Assembly (NCBI RefSeq): GCF_018967865.2
Contig: NZ_JAHLZY020000001.1
Location: forward strand, 1,860,001 to 1,924,000
Source: Hymenobacter siberiensis
GTDB taxonomy: Bacteria; Bacteroidota; Bacteroidia; Cytophagales; Hymenobacteraceae
Reading direction: 5' to 3'
Length of the DNA: 64,000 nucleotides
Shown here: piece by piece, positions 43,425-50,945 of the stretch
Position numbering within the stretch: position 1 is the stretch's first letter
Layout of the letters: each line of letters opens with the position of its first letter
Notes under the pieces: generated by a model
The model's input: only the letters and a program-made list of their open reading frames with translations
What the model was told of the DNA's origin: nothing
Databases searched by the model: none
Made by a program: the position numbers and the translations under genes

Positions 43425-44741
43425 TTAGGCTGCTGTCATCACTGAGCAGACCGCCCCATCTGGCAGCGCATCAATCGCTGTAGTAGTTGGCTCATCCCAG
43501 GCTGCCCGCATGGCTTGATGCTGCAGCTCTTCCACCACCTGAGCATACCGCATGGTGTTTTGAATCTTGGTGTGACCCATCACCCGCTGCAGCACCGCCA
43601 CCGGCATCCCACGCAGTAGGCTCTGCACCGCAAACGTGTGGCGGGCAGTGTGCATCGTCACCATTTCGTGCAGCGGCACCGCTTCTTTCACCACCCGGCC
43701 GCCGGCCATGCCCACCACTTCCACCAAGCGCGTCAGACCCGCCAGCTGCGTGATTTTCTTTAGGTACCTGTTCATCGGCTGGTTGGCCAGCACGGGCAAT
43801 AGCTTGGCGCCATCCCCCGACCGCTCCGGCGCGGCGTAGCGGTCTAGAATTTCCGCCGCCAACCGGCTCAGGTAGATGCTCACCGTGGCCCGCGTCTTGG
43901 TTTGCACCAGCCGGAGCACCCGGTCACCGGTCCCGTTCGCCCCCAGGCCGTGCAAATTGCCGCCGTGCAGCGCCGCCACGTCGGAATACCGCAGCCCCGT
44001 GTAGCAGCAAAACAAAAACACGTCCCGCGCCGGCGCGAGCGTCGCGGGCAGCTTCACCGCCACCAGCGCCGCGATATCGGCTCCCGTGAGGTAGGTTTTG
44101 GCCTGGTCGGTGTAGCGCACCTCGACGCGCTTCAATTCCACCCCCAGCGCCTGCTGTCGCTCGTCCTGCGAATGGCGCAGAAACGTTTTCAGGTCTTTCA
44201 CGATGGAATAAATGCCGTTGGCCCCCAGTCCGCAGGTGGTGCGCAGGTACTTGACAAAGTCGTCGTGCATGGCCCCGTCGTACTCGGCCAGGCTTATTTT
44301 CTTGCGCCGCTTCGCGGTCAGGAAGGTGGCCAGGTGATTGCGGGCCGTGTTGTAGTGCCGCACCGTATGGAAGGCATAGCCCCGCCCGCGCAGCACCTCA
44401 ATAAACGCCGTCATGGCCTCGACCATGCCCAGCTCAGGCTTGGCCGCGGCCGGATTAACCACGTCGCGTATCAGGGCCAAGGAAGGAGGGATGCCTGCCG
44501 TGCGCAAGTCCCGGTAGCGCTTTTGCACGCGCTCGGCAATGGCTTCCAGCACATTGTTGGCTTCATCAGCGCCGGTTTTCGCTTTCCGGAACCGCTGTTT
44601 GTCGGGGTTCCATTCCTTGGGCAGGCACTTTTCCCGCGTGAAGCACTGCAGCCGCAGCCCTTCAAAGTTGGCGTTGAGGAACACCGGCACCAGCCCGTTT
44701 TTGTCGGTTTTGTCTTCTCGGAGGACGAATTTAACAGTCAT
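43425..44741 (-). CDS. Tyrosine recombinase (integrase)
   Basis: 438 residues from the ATG at 44741 (MTVKFVLREDKTDKNG). The arm-binding N-terminal domain is followed by a SAM-like core-binding domain (about 105-195) and the catalytic domain with Arg251 (CYTGLRYSDV), Lys282, His364-xx-Arg367 (HTARHTF), His390 (GHTKI) and Tyr399. A longer start 27 bp upstream would translate the paired arm motif itself (MCYQICYQK), so it is unlikely. It catalyses integration into and excision from tRNA-Leu. Arm-type repeats directly in front of the start suggest autoregulation. Confidence 0.95.
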   Translation of the reverse strand: MTVKFVLREDKTDKNGLVPVFLNANFEGLRLQCFTREKCLPKEWNPDKQRFRKAKTGADEANNVLEAIAERVQKRYRDLRTAGIPPSLALIRDVVNPAAAKPELGMVEAMTAFIEVLRGRGYAFHTVRHYNTARNHLATFLTAKRRKKISLAEYDGAMHDDFVKYLRTTCGLGANGIYSIVKDLKTFLRHSQDERQQALGVELKRVEVRYTDQAKTYLTGADIAALVAVKLPATLAPARDVFLFCCYTGLRYSDVAALHGGNLHGLGANGTGDRVLRLVQTKTRATVSIYLSRLAAEILDRYAAPERSGDGAKLLPVLANQPMNRYLKKITQLAGLTRLVEVVGMAGGRVVKEAVPLHEMVTMHTARHTFAVQSLLRGMPVAVLQRVMGHTKIQNTMRYAQVVEELQHQAMRAAWDEPTTTAIDALPDGAVCSVMTAA

Positions 44742-44744
44742 TTT

Positions 44745-44765
44745 TTGGTAGCAGATTTGGTAGCA
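44745..44765 (+). promoter_or_regulatory. Probable integrase arm-type site, right end
   Basis: Two TTGGTAGCA(G) copies 2 bp apart, the same as at the left end, lie 114 bp inside the right core and a few bases upstream of the integrase start. Confidence 0.6.
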
Positions 44766-44810
44766 CAAATGCGGCCGTAAATGAGTGTAAATGCAAAAAG
44801 CTCCGGACGC

Positions 44811-44863
44811 AAAAAGGCCCTAAAAACTGCTTTAGCGTACGCTAGAGCAGTATTTAGGGCCTT
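44811..44863 (-). terminator. Long palindromic terminator behind tRNA-Leu, inside the element
   Basis: A 50-bp near-perfect palindrome (44814-44863, 23 of 25 pairs, centre GC-GTAC-GC) is followed on the minus strand by five T residues. It starts 17 bp beyond the tRNA 3' end but lies on the element side of the attachment core, so the element supplies the tRNA's terminator. It also separates tRNA transcription from the integrase. An alternative role as a protein-binding site in attP is possible. Confidence 0.7.
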
Positions 44864-44879
44864 CCGTTGGTAATTCCTA

Positions 44880-44893
44880 GTACCCGGAGCCGG
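44880..44893. other. attR: right copy of the core, overlapping the tRNA-Leu 3' end
   Basis: GTACCCGGAGCCGG, identical to 1388-1401. All but its first base is the complement of the acceptor/T-arm end of the tRNA, so integration leaves a functional tRNA. Confidence 0.8.
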
Positions 44894-44962
44894 AGTCGAA
44901 CCGGCACATCTTGCGATATTGGTGTTTGAGACCAACGCGTCTACCGGTTCCGCCATCCGGGC
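44881..44962 (-). tRNA. tRNA-Leu (anticodon CAA)
   Basis: 82 nt, long-variable-arm (class II) tRNA. Acceptor GCCCGGA pairs with TCCGGGT (with a G-U first pair); the anticodon stem TTGGT/ACCAA encloses the loop CTCAAAC with anticodon CAA; GGTTCGACTCC gives the T arm. The 3' CCA is not encoded. Its 3' end is the element's integration target. Confidence 0.95.
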
Positions 44963-44998
44963 AGGATAAGCTTTTAGAACAATTCCGCTCTGCCGGTA

Positions 44999-45538
44999 TC
45001 AGGAGCGGGTTGCAAAGGTAGCAACTTGCTGCTGGATGCGCAACAGATACCGCTTTTTTAGGTAGTAGGTGCGGATTTGCTGGAGCGCGGCCTGGTGGTG
45101 GTCGGTGGGGAGCTGCTCATAGCCAGCGAGAACGGGCTCGATGCCCGCGTCGAGGGTACCGGCCAGGGCGGTGACTTCGGCGGCCACTTTGGTGATGCCG
45201 GCCGGGTCGGCGTCCATTCCCAGCTCCATAAGCTCCTCGTTGAGGTCCATCATGTCCATTAGGAAATCGGGCGGGAGCTGCTCTTGCTTGCCTTCTTCGA
45301 GCAGGCCATTTTCGCGCAGCAGGTATGCCATGCGCTGGTCGGGGTCGGAAAGGGTGCGGTAGGCGTTGGTGTTGAGGGTGGCTTGGCGCAGCATCTCGGC
45401 CTGGTTTTCGGGCGAAGTGGTGGCGTGGAAATCGGGGTGCGTTTCGCGGCTTTTGGCGTAGTAGAGGCGTTTGAGGGCGGTCTCATCGGGCCGGAAGGAG
45501 TGGGGCAGGCCGTAGAAGGCGAAGTAATCGGGGGACAT
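44999..45538 (-). CDS. hscB: Fe-S assembly co-chaperone HscB
   Basis: 179 residues. The J domain (DYFAFYGLPHSF..., HPD at 34-36, AYRTLSDPDQRMAYLL) is followed by the C-terminal three-helix bundle typical of HscB (LMDMMDLNEELMEL...). It recruits HscA to the IscU scaffold during iron-sulfur cluster transfer. Host gene, close to the tRNA. Confidence 0.9.
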   Translation of the reverse strand: MSPDYFAFYGLPHSFRPDETALKRLYYAKSRETHPDFHATTSPENQAEMLRQATLNTNAYRTLSDPDQRMAYLLRENGLLEEGKQEQLPPDFLMDMMDLNEELMELGMDADPAGITKVAAEVTALAGTLDAGIEPVLAGYEQLPTDHHQAALQQIRTYYLKKRYLLRIQQQVATFATRS

Positions 45539-45570
45539 AGAAAACGAGAATTAGTCAGGGGGGAATACGG

Positions 45571-45858
45571 CTACAACACCGGATTCACCGAAAAGGCCAC
45601 GGGCGGCGCGGCAAATAGCCGCTTGGTGGCCGGCCACACCTCGCCGAACAGGCCCGACTTACGGTAGGCATTGAGTGCGGCCGCATCGTCCCAGTGGCTG
45701 TGGGTGCAGTAGGTGGCCGGGTGGTCGGCATCCTGCCACAGCTCCAGGTAGCGGCAGCCGGGCTGTTGCCGGATGCGGTGCTCGGTGGCCCGGAAAAGGG
45801 CAAGAAAGGCCGGTACCTGTGCCGGTTCAAAACTCATGCGAACAATACGAATCAGCAT
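45571..45858 (-). CDS. Antibiotic biosynthesis monooxygenase-domain protein
   Basis: 95 residues from the ATG at 45858 (MLIRIVRMSFEPAQ). The ABM ferredoxin-like fold is suggested by FLALFRATEHRIRQQPGCRYLELWQDADHPATYCTHSHWDD and AYRKSGLFGEVW. Such proteins are small heme- or quinone-linked oxygenases or simply dimeric sensors. It lies 32 bp upstream of hscB on the same strand. Confidence 0.78.
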   Translation of the reverse strand: MLIRIVRMSFEPAQVPAFLALFRATEHRIRQQPGCRYLELWQDADHPATYCTHSHWDDAAALNAYRKSGLFGEVWPATKRLFAAPPVAFSVNPVL

Positions 45859-46144
45859 TCGGAAAGTGAGAGGGTAAGCAACAAAAGTAAAAGACCCCGG
45901 CTCCGCAAAGCCAAACCAGCGCCCGAGGCGAATAGCTTCTAAAGCAGTTCTCAGGTCTGTCCAACGGCGGGCAATGAAGCATGATGTATTTTTCATCAGC
46001 CTGTAAAACCAATGGCGCACCATGTGCAGACGCTCCCGAAACGTGGTGCCACTATTTGACCACCTACGCCGGCAAAGAGTGACATTCTCTTATGAAGTGG
46101 GTAGAGCCTCATATTTGTCGATATTCGGGTGTTGATACTGAAGC

Positions 46145-46223
46145 TGTTTAGAAAGTCCCCGAACGGTCATGCTGCGCTGCGCGCTGCATGACCGTTTGAG
46201 TACCTTTTGTGACTTTCTAAACA
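46145..46223. repeat. 79-bp MITE-like repeat, copy 1
   Basis: Terminal inverted repeats TGTTTAGAAAGTC/GACTTTCTAAACA enclose an inner hairpin (GAACGGTCATGC...GCATGACCG). A second copy with 3 mismatches is at 58156-58234. It lies in a 548-bp gap (45859-46406) that is otherwise AT-rich and without a gene that I can support. Confidence 0.85.
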
Positions 46224-46406
46224 ACCCCACTGATTAATTACTTGATTATTAAAATAATAATATTGGTGTATTTGTATTATTTCTGATACCAGAATGCTGC
46301 ATCAGGCGTCAAAACTCGGGCTTATACCAACTATGTGTACTGCTCAGCGTAGAACCTGCCGCAAACACCTGCTCTTTATACCGTCATACTTTACCTATTC
46401 TTTTCC

Positions 46407-47582
46407 ATGAAAAATTTCTTCTCCCGTTCATCAGCATTTGCGTGGCTCACCGCTCCTGCTTTAGCTGGCGGCCTGCTATTTAGCAGCTGCAACAGCCAGC
46501 CCATCGCCACCGAAACCGACAAAACGGCCACGGTGGTTTCCGGCGAAACCAATGCTGTCTCCGATAGCTCGGCGGTAACGGCCATTGCCGATGGCATGAG
46601 TGCCGTGAAGCCAACCGGCCCCAATCCGGCTTGGGGTCCCAACCTCAAGCCCGAGATGGCAGCCGTGATTGAGCAGTTGATGAGCTTCAACCCGAAGCCA
46701 TTGCCCTCGCTTACCGCCGCCCAGGCACGTAAGGGGCCTAATTTTGCCGATGCCCTTAAAAAGCAGATGCAGGTGAGCAACATCGCCATGCCCCCAATGA
46801 ACTGCGACACGATGAGCGCAACGGTGGCTCCCGGCGTGAAAGCCCGTGTGTACACGCCCAAGAGCGGTACGGCCCCGTACCCCGTTATCGTGTACTACCA
46901 CGGCGGCGGCTGGGTAATTGCCAACAATGATACCTACGCCGCATCGGCCCAGGCCATGTGCGAGCAGGTGGGTGCCGTACTGGTGTCGGTGGAGTATCGC
47001 AAGGGCCCGGAGTACAAGTTCCCCACCGCCCACGACGATGCCTTCGCCGCCTACCAGTACGTGCTGAAAAATGCCGCTTTGATGAAGGGCGACCCCGCCC
47101 GAGTGGCCGTGATGGGCGAAAGCGCTGGTGGCGGCCTGGCTTGTGCCGTGAGCATGATGGCCCGCGACCGCAAGGTGGCCCTCCCCAAGTACCAGGTGCT
47201 GGTGTACCCCATTGCGGGCTACGACATGACCACGCCTTCGTACCAGAAATTCACCGACACCGCGCCTCTAAACGCTCCGGCGATGGCCTGGTTCTTCAAA
47301 AACTACCTCCGCAGCCCCGCCGATGGCAAAGACCCGCGCGTGAACCTGGTGGCCGCCAACCTGAAAGGACTGGAGCCAACCACCGTCATCAGTGCTGAGT
47401 ACGACCCGTTGATGAGCGAGGGCAAAACCCTGGCCGATAGGCTTACCGCCGCCGGCGTGAAAACCAATTATAAGCTCTACGATGGCACCACGCACGAATT
47501 CTTCGGCATGGGCGCCGTGGTGCCCGAGGCCAAAGAAGCCGAAGCCCTGGCCGCCAGCGACCTGAAAGGTGCCCTGAAGTAG
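46407..47582 (+). CDS. Exported alpha/beta-hydrolase lipoprotein (HSL-type esterase)
   Basis: 391 residues. The signal peptide ends in a lipobox (LLFSSC, Cys28), so the mature protein is an anchored lipoprotein. After a 100-residue linker comes a hormone-sensitive-lipase-type hydrolase: oxyanion HGGG (165-168), nucleophile Ser239 in GESAG, then an acidic residue in SAEYDPLMSEG and a histidine in DGTTHEFFG. It should cleave carboxyl esters of small or medium substrates in the envelope. Monocistronic, with a strong terminator. Confidence 0.88.
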   Translation: MKNFFSRSSAFAWLTAPALAGGLLFSSCNSQPIATETDKTATVVSGETNAVSDSSAVTAIADGMSAVKPTGPNPAWGPNLKPEMAAVIEQLMSFNPKPLPSLTAAQARKGPNFADALKKQMQVSNIAMPPMNCDTMSATVAPGVKARVYTPKSGTAPYPVIVYYHGGGWVIANNDTYAASAQAMCEQVGAVLVSVEYRKGPEYKFPTAHDDAFAAYQYVLKNAALMKGDPARVAVMGESAGGGLACAVSMMARDRKVALPKYQVLVYPIAGYDMTTPSYQKFTDTAPLNAPAMAWFFKNYLRSPADGKDPRVNLVAANLKGLEPTTVISAEYDPLMSEGKTLADRLTAAGVKTNYKLYDGTTHEFFGMGAVVPEAKEAEALAASDLKGALK

Positions 47583-47621
47583 GAGCATTGCTTTCTGAGT
47601 GAACCGAATTCTGTGGTTCAA

Positions 47622-47657
47622 GCCGTCATGCTGCGCGCAGCATGACGGCCTTTTTTT
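47622..47657. terminator. Bidirectional terminator
   Basis: A perfect 28-bp palindrome with arms GCCGTCATGCTGC and GCAGCATGACGGC (47622-47649), followed by seven T residues, between convergent genes. Its core resembles the inner hairpin of the 79-bp repeats. Confidence 0.85.
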
Positions 47658-47666
47658 GCCTGTTAC

Positions 47667-48437
47667 CTACTCTGTCTGAAACCGCACGTCCACCTGCGAG
47701 TCGAAATTTAACCCCAGCAGCTCCGAAGCGTTGCCTTGGCAAATACCCAGACACAAAAAATCCTGGCTGTTGAACACCACCACCGCCTCGCCGGGTGGCA
47801 CGGCCGAGAAGTGCGGGTGCAGGTCGCGCACCACGTCGCGCCCGAAGTGGATGGCCAGCGGCCGGCCGTGGCCCACGGCTTCCACCGCCGTGCGCGAAAT
47901 GTTGGTGACGAGGTTGCCGTAGTGGTCAACGTGCGCTACGTGGCCCGTGACGCGGTGGTCCTGCAGCCGCAGCTGGCGGTTATTGAGTTGATGCAGCGCG
48001 GTAACGGCCGGGCCGAGGTCGCTTAGCATAGCGCCCTGGGCCAGGGCTACGGCGGCGGGTAGCAGCACGTCGCGGGTGGGCGAGGCAGTGATGGCGGCCG
48101 GCAGGGCCACCATTTTTTCGGGGATGCCGTTGGCCAGCAGGGCCAGAATGCCGTTGTCGCCGGTCACGAAGTAGTGGCCGTCCAGCTCGGCGGCCAGCCA
48201 GTTGGGCTCGGGGCCCGCGCCGTGGTCGGCCACGCCGATAACGTGGACCGTGCCCAGCGGGAAATCCCGAAATACGCTTTGGAGAACGTGAACGGCGTGT
48301 GCGATGTTAAAGGATTCGACGCCGTGGCTGATGTCGACCACCGGAACTGCCGGGGCCAAGTGCAGCAGCCGCGCTTTCAGGGCTGCCACGTAATGGTCGC
48401 GGTAGCCAAAATCTGTGAGCAGCGTAATCAAACCCAT
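47667..48437 (-). CDS. SAM hydrolase/SAM-dependent halogenase family (DUF62)
   Basis: 256 residues. LLTDFGYRDHYVAALK at the start, VVDISHGVESFNIAHA, GTVHVIGVADHGAG and FVTGDNGILALLA match the fluorinase/DUF62 family. Most bacterial members hydrolyse S-adenosyl-methionine to adenosine and methionine. The C-terminal beta-barrel includes HVDHYGNLVTNI. Cytoplasmic, likely involved in SAM turnover. Confidence 0.87.
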   Translation of the reverse strand: MGLITLLTDFGYRDHYVAALKARLLHLAPAVPVVDISHGVESFNIAHAVHVLQSVFRDFPLGTVHVIGVADHGAGPEPNWLAAELDGHYFVTGDNGILALLANGIPEKMVALPAAITASPTRDVLLPAAVALAQGAMLSDLGPAVTALHQLNNRQLRLQDHRVTGHVAHVDHYGNLVTNISRTAVEAVGHGRPLAIHFGRDVVRDLHPHFSAVPPGEAVVVFNSQDFLCLGICQGNASELLGLNFDSQVDVRFQTE

Positions 48438-48559
48438 GCTTGCGTTCCGTAGTTATTCGTAGTATTGTTCCAGCGTCCGAACCGGGGCAAAAGTAGCCGG
48501 TTCGGGTCGAAAACAGCCCGTTTTTCCTACCCCCTTTCTCTTTCCCCCTCTCTTCCAAC

Positions 48560-49657
48560 TTGGTCGAAAAAATCATCACCCTCGAAAACATGTCTTTGGT
48601 CGATTTCCTCGGCCCCGACAATCAGAATATCCGCCAGCTGGCGGCCGCGTTTCCCGGCTCTAAAATCATTAGCCGCGGCAACGAAATCAAAATTCAGGGT
48701 CAGACGGAAGTCATCTCCCGCATCAATGACATCTTCTCCTCGCTCATCGAGCACTACCACCAATACGGTCAGATTACCGACAAAACGGTAAATCAGTACC
48801 TCTCAGCTACCTCTGAGGAGGCCGAAGGTCGGGTGCTGGCTGCCTCGCCCGACGTCATTTTGTTCGGGGCTAAGGGCGGCGTCATCAAGGCCAAAACGCC
48901 CAACCAGCAGAAGCTGGTGGACACCGTAATGACCCACGACCTCACCTTCACCCTGGGACCGGCCGGTACCGGCAAAACCTACATTTCGGTGGCGCTGGCC
49001 GTGCGGGCGCTCAAAAACAAGGAGGTCAAAAAAATCATTATCTCGCGCCCCGTAGTGGAGGCCGGCGAAAGCCTGGGCTTCCTGCCCGGCGACATGAAGG
49101 AGAAGGTCGACCCCTACCTGCGGCCGATTTACGATGCCCTGGAAGACATGATTCCGGCCGAAAAGCTGAAGTTTTACCAGGAAAATAAAATCATCGAAAT
49201 CGCTCCGCTGGCCTACATGCGTGGCCGCACGCTTAACAATGCTTTCGTGCTTCTCGATGAAGCCCAGAACACCACGCCGAGCCAGATTAAGATGTTTCTG
49301 ACCCGCATGGGCCCCACGGCCAAGGTGATGGTGAACGGCGACCGCAGCCAGATTGACCTGCCCACCCGCCAGAAATCGGGCCTGATGCAGGCCATGGACA
49401 TCCTCAAAAATGTGCAAGGCATCGGCTACGTCGAGATGACCTCCGAAGACGTGGTGCGCCACCGCCTGGTGAAGGAAATCGTGGAGGCCTACGATAAATT
49501 CGACACCGAGGAAATGACCCGCACGGCCCAGGCCAACGGCACCCCGCGCCGCGACGAGCGCCACGAGCGCCGCTTGCGCGAGCAAGGTCTGGCCGAAGAC
49601 GGCCAGCCTATTTCGGATGAGCCCGAACTGCCCGTAAACCACGAGCAGCCGCTGTAG
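48560..49657 (+). CDS. phoH: PhoH-family ATPase
   Basis: 365 residues. An N-terminal KH-like region (to about 80) is followed by the PhoH ATPase: Walker A TLGPAGTGKTYI, ISRPVVEAGESLGFLPGD, Walker B FVLLDEAQNTTPSQ and VNGDRSQIDLP. PhoH/YbeZ proteins act with YbeY in RNA metabolism. A TTG start at 48560 is used because MVEKIITLEN fits family N-termini as I remember them; an ATG at 48590 is the alternative. The C-terminal 40 residues are charged and variable. Confidence 0.9.
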   Translation: MVEKIITLENMSLVDFLGPDNQNIRQLAAAFPGSKIISRGNEIKIQGQTEVISRINDIFSSLIEHYHQYGQITDKTVNQYLSATSEEAEGRVLAASPDVILFGAKGGVIKAKTPNQQKLVDTVMTHDLTFTLGPAGTGKTYISVALAVRALKNKEVKKIIISRPVVEAGESLGFLPGDMKEKVDPYLRPIYDALEDMIPAEKLKFYQENKIIEIAPLAYMRGRTLNNAFVLLDEAQNTTPSQIKMFLTRMGPTAKVMVNGDRSQIDLPTRQKSGLMQAMDILKNVQGIGYVEMTSEDVVRHRLVKEIVEAYDKFDTEEMTRTAQANGTPRRDERHERRLREQGLAEDGQPISDEPELPVNHEQPL

Positions 49658-49686
49658 TGGCTGCTGTCTGATATTTTCAACATCTG

Positions 49687-49769
49687 TCATCCTGAGCTTG
49701 CGAAGGACCTTATCACAGTCGAACGACAAGTTCACTCGTGGCAAGGTCCTTCACGGCGCTCAGGATGAT
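49687..49769. repeat. REP-like intergenic repeat
   Basis: The outer arms ATCCTGAGC and GCTCAGGAT and the inner arms GAAGGACCTT and AAGGTCCTTC form a long imperfect hairpin of about 83 bp between phoH and the acetyltransferase gene. The TCATCCTGAGC...GAAGGACCTT pattern resembles a dispersed repeat in related genomes. Confidence 0.6.
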
Positions 49770-49789
49770 AATTTTATAGCCTTGCCACC

Positions 49790-50224
49790 ATGCCCGCCAC
49801 CGCCTTCCGCATCACCGACCTGCGCGACCTGGACGCCGCCTTCACCATCCGCGAAAAAGTATTTGTGGAAGGTCAGGGCGTGCCCGCTACCCTCGAAAAC
49901 GACCTCCACGACCGCACCGATGCCCGCCACTACCTCGCCCGCACCGACGACGGCACCCCCGCCGGCGCCGCCCGCTGGCGCGAAACCGAAAACGGCGTGA
50001 AGCTGGAGCGCTTCGCCGTGCTCGAAGGCTTCCGCAACCAAGAAGTAGGGGCCACTATTCTACATGCCGTACTGGCCGACGTACGCGCCGAGCTACCCGA
50101 TGCCGAAGTGTACCTGAACGCGCAGCTGCGGGCCGTGCCGTTTTATGAGCGCCACGGGTTTCGGAAGGAAGGGGAGATGTTTGAGGAAGCTAATATCCAG
50201 CACTACCGGATGGTACTGGGGTAG
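49790..50224 (+). CDS. GNAT-family N-acetyltransferase (YjcF-like)
   Basis: 144 residues. FTIREKVFVEGQGVPATLENDLHD near the start, GAARWRETENGVKLERFAV in the core strand, and NQEVGATILHAVLADVR carrying the acetyl-CoA loop, then VPFYERHGFRKEGEMFEEANIQHYRMV at the end, all typical of the YjcF/ElaA-like GNAT branch. The acceptor is unknown. Host gene. Confidence 0.87.
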   Translation: MPATAFRITDLRDLDAAFTIREKVFVEGQGVPATLENDLHDRTDARHYLARTDDGTPAGAARWRETENGVKLERFAVLEGFRNQEVGATILHAVLADVRAELPDAEVYLNAQLRAVPFYERHGFRKEGEMFEEANIQHYRMVLG

Positions 50225-50250
50225 AAGGGGTTCAAATTTGAAATTGCTCA

Positions 50251-50298
50251 AACGCAACAAAGCCGCTCCAGTAACCCTTGGAGCGGCTTTGTTGCGTT
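50251..50298. terminator. Bidirectional terminator
   Basis: A perfect 19-bp stem, AACGCAACAAAGCCGCTCC with its complement, and a 10-nt loop, between convergent genes. Confidence 0.85.
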
Positions 50299-50317
50299 GA
50301 GTCTCGGCAAACTGTGC

Positions 50318-50839
50318 TTATTGGCCCATCTGCTTACTCATTTGCTCCATCATTTTGGCCGAGCCGGCGGTTTGGGCGGCCATAGCTTTCGTTACCTTGG
50401 CGGTGATGCGGGTGTAGCGCTTCATAAAGGCAACGTCGGCCTCGCAGGCATCGGGCTTATCTTGTTGCATCTGCTGTGCTTTAGTGGCCATGTCGGTGTA
50501 TTTCTGCATGATGGTCATGTCCATCGGGTTCTTGGCGTATTTGGCCGCCAGCACCGCGTAGGAATTGGCGTAGTCCTCGTAGTCGGTCAGAAATTTGTCG
50601 CAGGCCGAATCATCATCGGCTGACGCTGGTGCCTCGGCCGCCGCCTCTGGCGCTGGCGAAACGCTGGCGGAGGCTTCGATAGCAGTAGCCGGTTCCATTG
50701 CCGGTTCAGCGGTTGAGTCGGAGCCGATAACAGCGGTTTCGGGGGTAGCGGCCACCGCAGAAGTGTCGTTTTGGGTAGTGCCGCAGCCAGCCAGTGCAAT
50801 GCCGATGGCAACCAATAAGGGAAGAAAAACTTTTTTCAT
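50318..50839 (-). CDS. Small lipoprotein
   Basis: 173 residues. The signal peptide ends in a lipobox (IALAGC), followed by a long alanine-rich, low-complexity linker (about 20-80). A helical domain (CDKFLTDYEDYANSYAVLAAKYAKNP... to MEQMSKQMG) completes it; it resembles DUF6591-type lipoproteins. Probably anchored in the envelope. Function unknown. Confidence 0.75.
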   Translation of the reverse strand: MKKVFLPLLVAIGIALAGCGTTQNDTSAVAATPETAVIGSDSTAEPAMEPATAIEASASVSPAPEAAAEAPASADDDSACDKFLTDYEDYANSYAVLAAKYAKNPMDMTIMQKYTDMATKAQQMQQDKPDACEADVAFMKRYTRITAKVTKAMAAQTAGSAKMMEQMSKQMGQ

Positions 50840-50945
50840 ATAATTGATTATAAGGGGGAAATGGTGAGAAAATCTATTTCCAATTGTTGGTTTAAGCCAG
50901 GGGCCGATTGGGAAAACGGTTAATAAAAAATTGGGTCTTGTTAAA

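Larger units (their letters stand above)
1388..44893. mobile_element. 43.5-kb integrative element in tRNA-Leu, carrying defence cargo
   Basis: The element is bounded by a 14-bp direct repeat, GTACCCGGAGCCGG, at 1388-1401 and 44880-44893. The right copy includes the 3' end of an intact tRNA-Leu gene. A tyrosine integrase lies immediately inside the right end, and a C1-type repressor lies just inside the left end. Phage-type genes (repressor, DnaB-like helicase, RecE-like nuclease, endolysin, holin-like protein) are mixed with restriction-modification, retron and other probable defence genes. No terminase, portal, capsid or tail gene could be recognised, nor any conjugation gene. Base composition is mosaic: two AT-rich islands (about 8.6-12.6 kb and 28.7-38.4 kb) sit in GC-rich sequence, suggesting separate acquisition of cargo. 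Confidence 0.85.

Noticed and set aside
43902..44780. A 292-residue plus-strand frame opposite the integrase
   Set aside because: The integrase has all catalytic residues; the opposite frame is a composition shadow.
1388..44893. Complete prophage or conjugative element
   Set aside because: Neither virion assembly genes nor relaxase/type IV secretion genes can be recognised in the translated frames.
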